A stretch of 51,029 nt of DNA. Source: Chloroflexota bacterium. GTDB taxonomy: Bacteria > Chloroflexota > Anaerolineae > Aggregatilineales > Phototrophicaceae. The notes beneath the pieces were generated by a model. It was not told the DNA's origin and did no database searches. It was given only the letters and a program-made list of their open reading frames with translations. Positions 18,042-27,100 of this stretch are shown in pieces; the stretch's first letter is position 1; every line of letters starts with the position of its first letter. The stretch lies in contig WTGO01000066.1 of the NCBI GenBank assembly GCA_011523515.1, positions 1 through 51,029 on the forward strand, read 5' to 3'. Both the position numbers and the translations under genes were made by a program.

Positions 18042-18575
18042 ATGGCCGACTATAACATCCGCCCCTTGGAACGCGCCGATCGGGAGTGGGTGGCGCATTT
18101 TTTGGACGAGCGCTGGGGCACGACCCAGATTGTTTCGCGCGGCAAGTCTGTTTACGGGCACCTGCTGCCGGGATTCATGGCCGAGCGTCCGGCGAATGCG
18201 CCGGATGATGGCGAAAGCGAAGGCGGCGACAGCGAAACCGCAGCGGAGAATATTGGCTTGGTCACGGTTCACATAGGCGAAAAGGAATGCGAAATCACCA
18301 CCCTCAACAGCCTGACCGAATCCGAGGGTGTGGGTTCCGCGCTGGTGGAAGCGGTGGAGTCTTGGGCGCGCGAGGCCGGCATCGAGCGCTTGTGGCTGGT
18401 CACGACCAATGACAATTTGGCCGCGCTAAAATTTTGGCAGCGGCGCGGATATGAATTGGTCACCGTGCATCGCAACGCGATTGCCGATGCGCGCCGCATC
18501 AAGCCGCAGATTCCCATCACCGGGTTGAATGGCATCACGATCCGCGACGAAATCGAGCTGGAGAAGAAGATCTAG
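18042..18575 (+). CDS. GNAT-family N-acetyltransferase
   Basis: 177-aa acetyl-CoA-dependent acetyltransferase. The fold is recognisable from the N-terminal IRPLERADREWVAHFL, a low-complexity acidic insertion (DDGESEGGDSET), motif A with EGVGSALVEAVESWAREAG, and motif B NLAALKFWQRRGYELV. The acceptor is unknown. ATG 18042 has AAAGG 8 nt upstream. An in-frame ATG at 18015 would start only about 5 nt after the predicted transcription start, so it is less likely. Confidence 0.88.
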   Translation: MADYNIRPLERADREWVAHFLDERWGTTQIVSRGKSVYGHLLPGFMAERPANAPDDGESEGGDSETAAENIGLVTVHIGEKECEITTLNSLTESEGVGSALVEAVESWAREAGIERLWLVTTNDNLAALKFWQRRGYELVTVHRNAIADARRIKPQIPITGLNGITIRDEIELEKKI

Positions 18576-18617
18576 CGGCGACCGGCCTTGCCTCCGCCGA
18601 CTGCGCCGCAGCAGACT

Positions 18618-19124
18618 TTATTCGGGCCTGTCTGCGCCATCCTGAATTCGTCGATCTCGGAATTCGCGCCAGAAACTTTCGCCGATAACCAGCAAGACAC
18701 CAAATACGATGGCGTGATCGGCCAGGTTCGACACGTTGGATATCACATTTGGGATCTCATAATGTATGAAGTCGACCACGTAGCCGTGCTGCAGCCGGTC
18801 GAGCACATTGCCGGCGGCGCCGCCGATGACCAGACCGATGGCGACCGGCGCCAGACCCGCGTCCGCCGGAACCTCGCGGAAATACCAAAGCAAGCCCGCG
18901 ATGATCAGCAGCGCGATCACCAGAAATACATCGCCTGCCATGGGCAAGATGCCGAATGCCGCGCCGGTGTTGCTGCTGCGCGTGAATTGGAAGAATGGCG
19001 CCAGCGGCGGCAGCGGCTGAACGCTCTCATAGATTTCCAGATTGGCGCTTATCCAATTTTTGCTGGCTTGATCGGCCAGCGTAGTCAAGGACAGTGAGCC
19101 GCCCAGGATGAACCACTTGCGCAT
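18618..19124 (-). CDS. lspA: Lipoprotein signal peptidase (signal peptidase II)
   Basis: 168-aa inner-membrane aspartic protease that cleaves prolipoprotein signal peptides ahead of the lipidated Cys. Four helices are apparent. Family motifs are NTGAAFG (52-58), GGAAGNVLDR with catalytic Asp109, VVDFIHY (116-122) and NLADHAI with catalytic Asp136. A likely client is the NAGPA-type lipoprotein at 38613-39416. It is divergent from the phosphotransferase gene. Confidence 0.97.
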   Translation of the reverse strand: MRKWFILGGSLSLTTLADQASKNWISANLEIYESVQPLPPLAPFFQFTRSSNTGAAFGILPMAGDVFLVIALLIIAGLLWYFREVPADAGLAPVAIGLVIGGAAGNVLDRLQHGYVVDFIHYEIPNVISNVSNLADHAIVFGVLLVIGESFWREFRDRRIQDGADRPE

Positions 19125-19217
19125 GCCTCGCTCCGCTTACGCCAGTAGTGACTCGGCTTATTTTAGCAGAAAGTCTGTAGACACGATCCGCTCGCAGTTG
19201 GCGTGGCCGCTACAGTG

Positions 19218-20300
19218 ATGGATACGCTCACGAACCGCGGACAGGCGCAGCCGGGCGACTTTGCTGTGTGGGGCCTGGACGCGCAGAAGGCGCTTTATCG
19301 CGAGCTTGCCGTTGACGCGCTGCGGTTGTGGGGCCTGGATGCGGCCAGGAGGCTCAGCTGGCTGACTTACAGCACGAACGCAGTCTTCGCTGTGCGGACG
19401 GCCGAAGCGCGCTACGTCTTGCGGCTGAGCTTGCCTCCTGGTCGAGTCAAAGCAACGCGATTGCGCTCGGAACTGGACTGGCTGCGGGCGATACGGCAGC
19501 GGACTGAGCTGCTGGCGCCCAATCCTGTGTCGCTGCAGACTGGCGGAGGCGCGCGGCTGTTCGGCTCGGTGTCGCATGGGTCACTGCCGCCGCCGCACAG
19601 CGCCTATTGCGTCTTGTTCGAGCATCTCGTCGGCCGGACTAAATCAGCCAGCGAACTCGGAACGGCTGACTGTTTCCAGATTGGGAGCTATCTGGGGTCA
19701 CTTCACCAGGATGCGCAATTCGAACCGCCGGCTGACTTTGATCGGCCGCGCCTCGATCAGCCGGGTCTGTTCGGCGCGGAGTCGCCTTATGAATCTGACG
19801 AAGAAAGTCGCGCGCTTGAGGCTGGGCAGCGCGAGGCAAGCGCGCGGGTGGCGGGGCGCGTCGGCCAGGCCATGGCGCGGATTGACTGCCAGCGGGACAG
19901 TTTCGGCTTGATCCATGCCGACCTGCTGGCGAAGAATGTGCTCTTCGCCGGCGACACGATCGCCGCGCTCGACTTTGAATACTGCGGCTGGGGTTACTTC
20001 CTTTATGATCTGGCGCCGTTGCTGTGGCAGTTGCGGGGCGAGCGGAGCGCTGACTACGCTCAACTTGAGAGCGCGCTTTTGGCCGGCTATCAGTCGACGC
20101 GCGCCGACGCCGCCGTCGACCGCGAAGCGCTTGAGGCGTTCATCGCCGCGAGGCAGCTGGCATCCTGCCGCTGGCTACTGCAGCACCGCCATCATCCGCA
20201 GGTGCGTGAGCTGGCGCCCGCATTGATCCGCCAGCGGACAGCTGAGCTCTTACACTTTCTCAGCAGCGGGGTATTGGAGCGGCAGTCGCCTACACTGTGA
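19218..20300 (+). CDS. APH-family phosphotransferase
   Basis: 360-aa protein kinase-like small-molecule kinase of the aminoglycoside phosphotransferase/homoserine kinase type. The catalytic loop is GLIHADLLAKNVLF and the metal-binding motif is LDFEYCGWGYFLYDLAP. The N-lobe (TNAVFAVRTAEARYVLRLS) carries the expected nucleotide-binding strand. The substrate is unknown; relatives act on homoserine, choline or aminoglycosides. ATG 19218 is used; a GTG five codons earlier (19203) is an alternative. The MFS gene follows after 15 nt, which suggests an operon. Confidence 0.88.
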   Translation: MDTLTNRGQAQPGDFAVWGLDAQKALYRELAVDALRLWGLDAARRLSWLTYSTNAVFAVRTAEARYVLRLSLPPGRVKATRLRSELDWLRAIRQRTELLAPNPVSLQTGGGARLFGSVSHGSLPPPHSAYCVLFEHLVGRTKSASELGTADCFQIGSYLGSLHQDAQFEPPADFDRPRLDQPGLFGAESPYESDEESRALEAGQREASARVAGRVGQAMARIDCQRDSFGLIHADLLAKNVLFAGDTIAALDFEYCGWGYFLYDLAPLLWQLRGERSADYAQLESALLAGYQSTRADAAVDREALEAFIAARQLASCRWLLQHRHHPQVRELAPALIRQRTAELLHFLSSGVLERQSPTL

Positions 20301-20315
20301 GCCAGGGGAGAATCC

Positions 20316-21569
20316 GTGCTGACAAGATTCCGGGCGTTCCGCCCGAACGCGTACCCATTATTCCTGCTGATGATGGCGGTGCAATCTGCCGCGCTGACCA
20401 CCGTGTTCACGATCAACCTGGTTTACCAGGTGCGGCAGGTTGGCTTGAATCCCTTGCAGTTGGTCTTGGTGGGCACGACGCTCGAGCTGACCGCCTTCCT
20501 GATGGAGATTCCCACCGGCGTTGTCGCCGATGTCTACAGTCGGCGGCTCTCCGTAATTCTTGGATTTCTGCTGCTAGGCGTGGGCTTCCTGGTTGAGGGG
20601 AGCCTGCCGCTATTTGAGGCGCTGCTGGTTGCGCAGGTCATCATGGGATTGGGCTATACCTTTCTTAGCGGCGCGACTTCAGCCTGGATCGTCGACGAAA
20701 TTGGGCCGGAGCGAGCCGGCGGCGCATTCTTGCGCGCTTCACAAGTGGCGCAGGTGACGGGATTTCTCGCGATATTCGTCAGTGTGGCATTGGCCAGTAT
20801 CAGCCTGCAAACCGCAATCATCGCTGGCGGTTTGCTGCTGGTGCTGCTGGCCGGGCTGCTGGCCCTGGTCATGCCGGAACGCAGCTTTCAGCGGCGTCAA
20901 GCGGATGAGCGCGAGACCTGGCGAGCGCTCTTCTCAACCTTGCGCGACGGCATCTCCTTGATAAGAGCCAGCCAAATCTTAGTCTTGATCATGCTGGCGA
21001 CCATCATTCACGGCGCCTTCAGCGAGGGTTTTGACCGGCTGTCAGTCGCGCATATTTTGGAGAATTTCAGCTTGCCGCCTTTGGGGTCGATCAACGAGAT
21101 CGCCTGGTTTGGCATCATCAGCGCGGTGTCCATGCCGCTGAGCCTGGGCGCGACCGAACTCTTGCGCCGGCGGCTCGACTTGTCCGACGGGCGCCTGGTG
21201 GCCAAAACTCTGATGCTGGTCTACGTCGTCATGATCGGCAGCGTCCTGCTCTTTACGCTGGGCGAGACGTTTGCGCTGATATTGCTGGGGCTGTGGCTGA
21301 CGCAGGCGGCGCGGCAAGTGCGTAACCCGCTGATGGAAGCTTGGATCAATCTCTACGTCGAATCGGATGTGCGCGCGACGGTTTTGTCAATTCAGGGGCA
21401 GGCGGATGCCTTCGGCCAGATCGCCGGCGGTCCAGTCGTCGGCGCTGTCGGGCTGGCCTCATCCGTGCGCACGGCCATATCGGTTTCCGGCTTGATACTG
21501 CTGCCGATTCTGCTGGTATTCAGGCGGACGCTGGGCGGAGTGGCGGGCGCCAACAGTAAAGGCGACTAG
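20316..21569 (+). CDS. MFS transporter
   Basis: 417-aa major facilitator with about 12 helices. The motif-A-like segment TAFLMEIPTGVVADVYSRRLSV sits after helix 2, the GxxxD..GRR/K signature position. It starts with GTG preceded by AGGGGAG (20304-20310). The close spacing to the phosphotransferase gene recalls resistance or efflux pairs (kinase plus exporter), but the substrate cannot be deduced. Confidence 0.9.
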   Translation: MLTRFRAFRPNAYPLFLLMMAVQSAALTTVFTINLVYQVRQVGLNPLQLVLVGTTLELTAFLMEIPTGVVADVYSRRLSVILGFLLLGVGFLVEGSLPLFEALLVAQVIMGLGYTFLSGATSAWIVDEIGPERAGGAFLRASQVAQVTGFLAIFVSVALASISLQTAIIAGGLLLVLLAGLLALVMPERSFQRRQADERETWRALFSTLRDGISLIRASQILVLIMLATIIHGAFSEGFDRLSVAHILENFSLPPLGSINEIAWFGIISAVSMPLSLGATELLRRRLDLSDGRLVAKTLMLVYVVMIGSVLLFTLGETFALILLGLWLTQAARQVRNPLMEAWINLYVESDVRATVLSIQGQADAFGQIAGGPVVGAVGLASSVRTAISVSGLILLPILLVFRRTLGGVAGANSKGD

Positions 21570-21596
21570 GCGCATCTGCCACAGGCCCGGCGCAGC

Positions 21597-21626
21597 TTAG
21601 CATTGTTTCGGCTTACGCTGTAGAAT
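21597..21626 (+). promoter_or_regulatory. Promoter of the RraA-like gene
   Basis: TTAGCA (21597-21602), 18-nt spacer, TAGAAT (21621-21626). A GGGGAGG ribosome-binding site immediately precedes the ATG at 21663. Confidence 0.45.
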
Positions 21627-21662
21627 GTCACTCATTGTTCATCAGCGCTGCGGGGAGGCCGA

Positions 21663-22385
21663 ATGAGCGTGCAGGACATGCTTGAGGAACTGAAGAATTT
21701 CGATACGCCAACCATTACCAATGTGGTGGCGACCTACCCGGAGTCTCCGCTCTGCCTGGGACTTTACAACCCGTGGAGCGAGAATTGGTACACCGACCAG
21801 ACGATTCGCTGTATGTATCCCGCTTTAGGGCGCCGCGCAGGTTATGCGGTCACCTGCGTCTATGGTTTGCCGGATCCGGATTATTCGCGCCTCAGCTTCA
21901 TTGATGTGCTGGAAGCGATGGAAGCCTCGCCGCGGCCCACGGTGCTGGTCATTCAGCAGAAGTTCCCGCCGGATATCGCGGGCAAGGTCGGGCTGGCGGG
22001 CGGCAACATGGTCTCGGCCATGAAAGCGCTGGGCTGCGTCGGCTTGGTATCCAACGGGCCCTCGCGCGATCTGGACGAGATTCGCGAGATGGACTTTCAG
22101 TACCTGCTGAGCGGCGTGACGGCGGGGCATGGCGCGATGGCGGTGCAAGCGGTTAACGTACCGGTGTCCGTCGGCGGCATGGACGTGGCGCCGGGCGAGC
22201 TGATCCACATGGACGAAAACGGCGCTTGCAAGTTTCCGGCCGACCAACTGGAAGCCGTACTCAAGAATGCGCGCGCGCTGCAGCAGGAAGAAGCCGCGCG
22301 GATGAGCGCGCTGCAAGCGGCAAAATCCGCCGCTGAACTGCGCGCGATTTTTGGCGGTCACAGCTACGGCGATGACGATGAATAG
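21663..22385 (+). CDS. RraA-family protein
   Basis: 240-aa protein of the RraA/HMG-aldolase family. The conserved core is visible as KALGCVGLVSNGPSRDLDEI (family consensus G-x-x-x-D/N-G-x-x-R-D), followed by VPVSVGGMDVAPGELIHMDENGACKFP. These residues form the divalent-metal and oxo-acid site in aldolase members. True RraA proteins instead bind RNase E. The sequence does not decide between an aldolase and a regulator. It is followed closely by an SDR gene, so a small catabolic unit is possible. Confidence 0.88.
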   Translation: MSVQDMLEELKNFDTPTITNVVATYPESPLCLGLYNPWSENWYTDQTIRCMYPALGRRAGYAVTCVYGLPDPDYSRLSFIDVLEAMEASPRPTVLVIQQKFPPDIAGKVGLAGGNMVSAMKALGCVGLVSNGPSRDLDEIREMDFQYLLSGVTAGHGAMAVQAVNVPVSVGGMDVAPGELIHMDENGACKFPADQLEAVLKNARALQQEEAARMSALQAAKSAAELRAIFGGHSYGDDDE

Positions 22386-22432
22386 CGAGGCGCGACCTCG
22401 ATGAGCTACAAGGAGATTGCTGTGGAGGAAAT

Positions 22433-23308
22433 GTGCAAGGCAAACGCGTACTGATCACCGGCGCGACCAATGGCATCGGCAAGCAGGCGGCGCTGGAGCT
22501 GGCGCGGATGGGCGCGGCTGTCGTCATCGTCGGCCGCGACGAAGTCAAGACACGCAAGGTCAGCCTCGACTTGAAGGCGCTCAGCGGCAATGCGAATATC
22601 GACCTGGCTGTCGGCGATCTGTCGTCTTTTCACGAGGTGCGCCGCATCGCCAACGAGTATCGTGAAACCTGCGGCCGCCTGGATGTGCTGCTCAATAATG
22701 CCGGCGCCATGTTTACCCGCTTTCAGGCGTCGGCCGACGGTTACGAGATGACTTTCGCGCTGAATCATTTCAGCTACTATCTGCTCACCTTGCTTCTGCT
22801 GGATCTCATCAAGCTGACGGCGCGCGATCACGGCGAGGCGAGAATCATTAACGTGTCGTCCGGCGCGCACAAGAGCGGCGCCCTGCGGCAGGGGCTGTGG
22901 CTGGGCGATCTGCGCAGCGAAGCCGGCTTTCGCGGTACGGGCGGCTTTGCTAGTTACAGCGCCAGCAAGTTGGCCAATGTGCTCTTCACGTATGAATTGG
23001 CGCGGCGCCTGGCAGAGACCGATGTGACCGTCAACGCGCTGCATCCCGGTTTCGTCAACACCGGCTTCGGCCACAACACGGGCGGAATCATGAGCGCGTT
23101 TGTAAAGGGGTCGCAGAAGCTGTTCGGGCGCTCGCCGCGGAAGGGCGCGGAAACATTAGTCTATCTGGCTTCAGCGCCGGAGGTGTATGGCGTCACGGGC
23201 AAGTACTGGATGGACAAAAGGCAGTCGCGCTCAAGCGAGATATCTTACGGCCGCGAGCAGCAGTCCAAGTTATGGGAATTTAGCGCCAAGGCTACGGGCG
23301 TGGGTTAG
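22433..23308 (+). CDS. Short-chain dehydrogenase/reductase (retinol dehydrogenase-like)
   Basis: 291-aa NAD(P)-dependent oxidoreductase. The Rossmann motif is TGATNGIGK, then NNAG near residue 88, an INVSSGAHKSG strand, and the active-site YSASK near residue 176. The NNAGAMF and LNHFSYYLLT segments place it with the RDH/WWOX-like group. It begins with GTG 3 nt after GGAGGA, a rather tight spacing. The substrate is unknown. Confidence 0.92.
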   Translation: MQGKRVLITGATNGIGKQAALELARMGAAVVIVGRDEVKTRKVSLDLKALSGNANIDLAVGDLSSFHEVRRIANEYRETCGRLDVLLNNAGAMFTRFQASADGYEMTFALNHFSYYLLTLLLLDLIKLTARDHGEARIINVSSGAHKSGALRQGLWLGDLRSEAGFRGTGGFASYSASKLANVLFTYELARRLAETDVTVNALHPGFVNTGFGHNTGGIMSAFVKGSQKLFGRSPRKGAETLVYLASAPEVYGVTGKYWMDKRQSRSSEISYGREQQSKLWEFSAKATGVG

Positions 23309-23354
23309 CGGGGCTTCAAGGCAAGCCGACGGGCAACGTGAAGCCGGCGTCCGC

Positions 23355-23681
23355 TTACGCTAAGTCGTACACCGCGACCACTGCGTCAAGGTTCAGCGGA
23401 CCGTAAAGGTGCGGAAAAACAGCCTCGCCAGCAGTCGCGGCGGCTGACGCCGGCTGCGGGTGCGACGGCGCTTCCCAGCGCAAGTCCCCGGTGAGTTTGC
23501 CTTCATCGATACAAAGCAGCAGCAGATTCGACTGACCACGGTAGAAATCATTGGCCACTGACAAGATTTGATCAAGCCGCGAGCAATGGATGAAGCCTTC
23601 GCTCGCCAGCGAGGGCGCGCGGTAGATCCCGTCCGCTTTGGCTTCAGCCCAGGCCTCGCGGCTGGCGATGTGACAGATCAT
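23355..23681 (-). CDS. DUF952-family protein
   Basis: 108-aa small protein of the DUF952 family: starts MICHIASREAWAEAKADG, contains SEGFIHCS and FYRGQSNLLLLCID, and ends FPHLYGPLNLDAVVAV. The fold is related to glutathione-S-transferase-like or RNA-2'-phosphotransferase-like folds, but the function is not established. The ATG (23681) overlaps the TGA of the trans-sulfuration gene (ATGA), so the two are translationally coupled. A longer in-frame reading from 24086 is only the shadow of that gene. Confidence 0.88.
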   Translation of the reverse strand: MICHIASREAWAEAKADGIYRAPSLASEGFIHCSRLDQILSVANDFYRGQSNLLLLCIDEGKLTGDLRWEAPSHPQPASAAATAGEAVFPHLYGPLNLDAVVAVYDLA

Positions 23682-24802
23682 TCCAGCGCCTGCTGCAGGT
23701 CGGAAATCAGATCGGCCGGGTGCTCCAGGCCGATGGAGACGCGCAGCAGATTTGCGGGAGTGCTGGCGCCTTCTTCGATAGATTCGCGGTGTTCGATCAA
23801 GCTGTGCGTGCCGCCGAAACTCGTCGCGCTGGTGAAGAGCTGCAGCCGGTTGACCAGATTGATGGCCGCCTGCCGCCCGCCCTTCACGAGAATCGACATT
23901 AGACCGCTGCCGAGGCTCATCTGGCGCCGGGCGAGCTCGTACTGCGGATGGCTGGGATGATGGGGGTACAAGACGCGCTCGACTTTGGGATGCTCGGCCA
24001 GGAAACAGGCGACTTGCAGGGCGCTCTCGCTGTGAGCGCGGACGCGGTAGGCAAGGCTCTGCAGGCCGCGCGCCGCCAGCCAGCAATTCAGCGGTGACAG
24101 CACGCCGCCGCCGATTCGCACCAGCCGCATGACCCGCTCGGCCAATTCGTCTTCTTGCGCGAAAATGATGGCGCCGCCTAGCACATCGTGATGGCCGGCA
24201 ATATATTTGGTCAAAGACATGACCACGATATCGGCGCCCAGCGCAATCGGGTTCTGAGCAACGGGCGTGGCAACGGTATTGTCGACCATCAGCGCGGCGC
24301 CGTTCTCATGCGCGATTTCGGCTATGGCGGCGATGTCCGCCAGGCGGATTAGCGGATTGGTGGGGGATTCCAGGATAACCAGCTTGGTATCCGGCCGCAT
24401 GGCCGCGCGGACAGCGTCAAGGTCGCTCATGTCGACGTAGGTCGTTTCCAGGCCCCAGGGCGCGAAAAACTCGTTGAGCTGCACACGAATACCGAAATAC
24501 ATATCGTCGCTGGACACGATGTGATCGCCCGGCCGCAGCGCCTGAAATAGCGTGAGCATGGCGGCCGAGCCGCTAGTGACGGCATGGGCCGCGGCGCCGC
24601 CTTCAAGCCGCGCCAGCGTCGCTTCGAGCGCGGCGCGATTGGGATTCTGCCAGCGGGTGTAGATCAACTGGTCGGGACTGTGGTCGTCTCCGGTCGTCTC
24701 GTACTCAAAGGTTGTACTGAGTACGATGGGCGGCACGATTGCGCCGCTGGCTGGATCGGTGTTGGCGTTGTGAACCGCTTGGGTTTCCGGTCGCAAGCTC
24801 AT
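23678..24802 (-). CDS. Cys/Met-metabolism PLP enzyme (cystathionine gamma-synthase/lyase type)
   Basis: 374-aa fold-type I PLP enzyme of trans-sulfuration, interconverting homoserine esters, cysteine and cystathionine or related thioethers. The PLP lysine lies in MSLTKYIAGHHDVLGG. The usual TRWQNPNRAALE and ESPTNPLIRLADI motifs are present. Synthase and lyase activities cannot be separated by eye. The start at 24802 is chosen because AGGAG lies 5 nt upstream; the ATG at 24838 has no such site. It shares the neighbourhood with sufE and sseA, both sulfur genes. Confidence 0.92.
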   Translation of the reverse strand: MSLRPETQAVHNANTDPASGAIVPPIVLSTTFEYETTGDDHSPDQLIYTRWQNPNRAALEATLARLEGGAAAHAVTSGSAAMLTLFQALRPGDHIVSSDDMYFGIRVQLNEFFAPWGLETTYVDMSDLDAVRAAMRPDTKLVILESPTNPLIRLADIAAIAEIAHENGAALMVDNTVATPVAQNPIALGADIVVMSLTKYIAGHHDVLGGAIIFAQEDELAERVMRLVRIGGGVLSPLNCWLAARGLQSLAYRVRAHSESALQVACFLAEHPKVERVLYPHHPSHPQYELARRQMSLGSGLMSILVKGGRQAAINLVNRLQLFTSATSFGGTHSLIEHRESIEEGASTPANLLRVSIGLEHPADLISDLQQALE

Positions 24803-24991
24803 GTCGGCTCCTGTTCGCCAGTAATGTATTGCCGCCAATCATAGCCGCTGGTATTTGCTCCTGCCAAGCGCCAGTGAGAACCGCTTGAGAATTAAGCGCG
24901 AATCTGCCGAATCAGTGTAAACTTTGGGTGTAAGCGGGTTTAGCGTAGGGCGTCAGCTTGCGGCAGCGATCATTTACAGGGGAGGTGGGCC

Positions 24992-25519
24992 ATGCCAGAC
25001 ATGCTTGTCAAACTTTATGATATTCCCGAGTTAGCGCCCACATTGGCGCGCCAGCGGGAGATGGGCATCACCATCAGGCGTGGAATGCCGCCGGAAAAAT
25101 TCCTGGCGCTGGAGTGGATCGGTCAGCACTTCAGTCAGTACTGGGTTGCCGAAGCCGATGTGGCCTTCGCGGCCCATCCGCCGACGATTTACCTGGCGCA
25201 TCGCGGCGAACAGCTGCTGGGATTCGCTTGCTACGATACGGCGCGCAAGAATTTCTTCGGGCCAACGGGCGTGGATGAGGCGGTGCGCGGTCAAGGCATC
25301 GGCAAGGCGCTCTTGCTGGCGGCGCTGCATGCCATGCGTGAGGACGGTTATATGTACGGCATCATCGGCTGGGCCGGTCCGGTCGGCTACTACGAGAAGA
25401 CAGTGGCTGCCGCCGTCATCCCGGATTCGGAGCCGCCGGGCAGCTACCGCGGAATGCTGGGCACACATAGCATCTTCACCGAAGGCGCGCCGGCCGAGTC
25501 ATTCCTGGAAGCGCATTGA
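24992..25519 (+). CDS. GNAT-family N-acetyltransferase
   Basis: 175-aa acetyltransferase. The acetyl-CoA pyrophosphate-binding motif is RGQGIGKALLLAALHAMREDGYMYGIIGWAGPVGYYEK. The N-terminus (RQREMGITIRRGMPPEKFLAL) is family-like. A strong ribosome-binding site (GGGGAGGTGG) precedes the ATG. Substrate unknown. It is convergent with sufE: their stops are 1-2 nt apart, so no terminator separates them. Confidence 0.9.
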   Translation: MPDMLVKLYDIPELAPTLARQREMGITIRRGMPPEKFLALEWIGQHFSQYWVAEADVAFAAHPPTIYLAHRGEQLLGFACYDTARKNFFGPTGVDEAVRGQGIGKALLLAALHAMREDGYMYGIIGWAGPVGYYEKTVAAAVIPDSEPPGSYRGMLGTHSIFTEGAPAESFLEAH

Positions 25520-25520
25520 G

Positions 25521-25964
25521 TCAGGCGGACTTCAATCGTTGCCGCGCCTGATAAACGACTGCGTTGACGAGCTCGGTCAAGCCGCGCCCCTTGCCCATTG
25601 AGATATCCTTGCCAAAGAATTTGAAGACAACTTCGCCGTTGATGGCCGCAACTTGCTCCAGGGGCGCGCCGCTGCAAGACCGGTCGAGGATGGCGCTCAT
25701 GGCCATGGCGGACAGACCCTGCGGATTGAGTACATCGAAGTAAAAGTCGAGCGTGCCGTCTTCGCGGTCAAGCGCCCAGACAAAGGCTTCGGATTCGCAG
25801 CCGATGACGCGCTGGGCCTCGTCGTAGGGTTTGCTCGCGACCGACGGCGGTACCGGCTCGAATTCGTCGGCGATATCAATCAAGAAATCGACTCGTTCTT
25901 CCCGCGAAGTGACAAAGCCAAAATCGTCCAGGTATTCCTGCAGCTTGGGCGGGTAATCAGCCAC
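25521..25964 (-). CDS. sufE: Cysteine desulfuration protein SufE
   Basis: 147-aa sulfur-acceptor protein that takes persulfide sulfur from a cysteine desulfurase (SufS) and passes it on for Fe-S cluster assembly. The acceptor Cys56 is in RVIGCESEAFVW, matching the family V-x-G-C-x-S-x-x-W pattern. The C-terminal ISMGKGRGLTELVNAVV is also typical. It lies 66 nt downstream of sseA on the same strand. No sufS or sufBCD is in the window. It is probably under the cysteine attenuator described upstream of sseA. Confidence 0.95.
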   Translation of the reverse strand: MADYPPKLQEYLDDFGFVTSREERVDFLIDIADEFEPVPPSVASKPYDEAQRVIGCESEAFVWALDREDGTLDFYFDVLNPQGLSAMAMSAILDRSCSGAPLEQVAAINGEVVFKFFGKDISMGKGRGLTELVNAVVYQARQRLKSA

Positions 25965-26030
25965 GACGGCCTCTCGTGAAGGGTTGGCATCGGGGAAGAG
26001 GCGCGCTCTTCCCCGACTTGCTGCAAGTGA

Positions 26031-26891
26031 TTACTTCTCGATGGGCAAGCCGACGCTGTTGCCCCATTCCGTCCAGGAGCCGTCGTAATTGCGCACATCG
26101 GCGAAACCCAGCAGGTTGGTCAAGACGAACCAGGTGTGGCTGCTGCGCTCGCCGATACGGCAGTAGGCGATGGTGGGCTGGGCGGGATTCAGCCCGATCT
26201 CGTCGAGGTAGATGCCGCGCAATTCGGCCGCGTTTTTGAAGGTGCCGTCTTCGTTGGCGGCGCGTGACCAGGGAACGCTGCTGGCGCCGGGGATATGGCC
26301 GCCGCGCACAGCGCCTTCTTGCGGATAACCCTCCATGTGCAGCTTCTCGCCGCTGAACTCGCCCGGGCTGCGCACATCAACCAGCTGCCCGTTTGCCTGC
26401 GTATGCTGCAGGACACCATTGCGGAAGGCGCGGATGCGGCTGTCGTCGCGCTCCGGCGCGCTATAGTTGGTCGGGCTGATGCTGGGTTTGTCCCGCGTGA
26501 GGTCGCGCCCTTCTTCGACCCATTTGAGCCGCCCGCCATCCATGATCACGGCGTTGGTATGGTTGAAGAGCTCAAATACCCAGAGGGCGTAAGTCGCCCA
26601 CCAATTGCTCTTGTCGCCATAGAATACGACAGTCGTATCGGGCGTGATGCCGATGCGGCCGGCCAGCGCTTCAAAGCCCTCTCGGCCCAGATAGTCGCGG
26701 CGGAGCGGGTCGTTCAGGTCCTTGACCCAGTCGACTTCGACAGCGCCGGCGATATGCCCGCTGGGATAGAGCAGGGGGTCTTCGTTCGATTCGACAATGC
26801 GCACATTGGCGTCGTTCAAATGGGCGGCGACCCACTCGGTGGAGACGAGTTTGTCGGCATTTGAGTAACCACGGCTAGCTATATCACTCAT
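26031..26891 (-). CDS. sseA: Thiosulfate/3-mercaptopyruvate sulfurtransferase
   Basis: 286-aa two-domain rhodanese. The inactive N-terminal domain carries [14 protein letters not shown]. The C-terminal domain has VDVRSPGEF and the active-site loop YCRIGERS with catalytic Cys244, which carries the persulfide. It transfers sulfur from thiosulfate or mercaptopyruvate to thiophilic acceptors. AAGGAGC lies 8 nt before the ATG. The 240 nt upstream contain a short Cys-rich ORF and a hairpin, which suggests control by cysteine supply; sufE follows in the same unit. Confidence 0.95.
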   Translation of the reverse strand: MSDIASRGYSNADKLVSTEWVAAHLNDANVRIVESNEDPLLYPSGHIAGAVEVDWVKDLNDPLRRDYLGREGFEALAGRIGITPDTTVVFYGDKSNWWATYALWVFELFNHTNAVIMDGGRLKWVEEGRDLTRDKPSISPTNYSAPERDDSRIRAFRNGVLQHTQANGQLVDVRSPGEFSGEKLHMEGYPQEGAVRGGHIPGASSVPWSRAANEDGTFKNAAELRGIYLDEIGLNPAQPTIAYCRIGERSSHTWFVLTNLLGFADVRNYDGSWTEWGNSVGLPIEK

Positions 26892-26954
26892 TTTGTTGCT
26901 CCTTCTAGGCTAATCTTTCTCGGTCTGGCGTGCGGTTGCTCACGCCGCGAATGC

Positions 26955-26995
26955 AAACAAAAAAGCCAACCGCTGCGGGCTGACTCGTCGGCGGC
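26955..26995 (-). terminator. Terminator-like hairpin in the sseA leader
   Basis: Read on the minus strand: 5' arm GCCGCCG (26995-26989), 3' arm CGGTTGGC (26972-26965, one bulged T and one G-U pair), followed at once by TTTTTTGTTT. An alternative smaller hairpin AGCC/GGCT uses the same T-run. The stem is imperfect, so its strength is uncertain. The position, 38 nt after the Cys-rich ORF stop and before sseA, fits an attenuator. Confidence 0.55.
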
Positions 26996-27031
26996 GAACA
27001 ACCATGTTGCCGGCAAACCTGGCAAACCCGC

Positions 27032-27094
27032 TTAACAGTCGGCTTCCGTACAACAACATTGCACGGGCGTGACAACCACATTCGATTTGCTCAT
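27032..27094 (-). CDS. 20-codon polycysteine leader ORF upstream of sseA-sufE
   Basis: A 20-residue ORF beginning MSKSNVVV and containing three consecutive Cys codons (TGT TGT TGT, residues 13-15), with a fourth Cys codon immediately before the TAA stop. No Shine-Dalgarno is present. The first base of the ATG lies seven bases after a -10 box, where transcription would begin, so it is probably translated from a leaderless mRNA. Polycysteine-encoding leaderless ORFs that sense cysteine supply are known from mycobacteria, upstream of sulfur-assimilation genes. The peptide is unlikely to have a function beyond its translation. Confidence 0.7.
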   Translation of the reverse strand: MSKSNVVVTPVQCCCTEADC

Positions 27095-27100
27095 GGGCCT

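Noticed and set aside
22401..22454. 17-codon ORF overlapping the SDR start
   Set aside because: Too short and featureless; it encloses the ribosome-binding site of the SDR gene.
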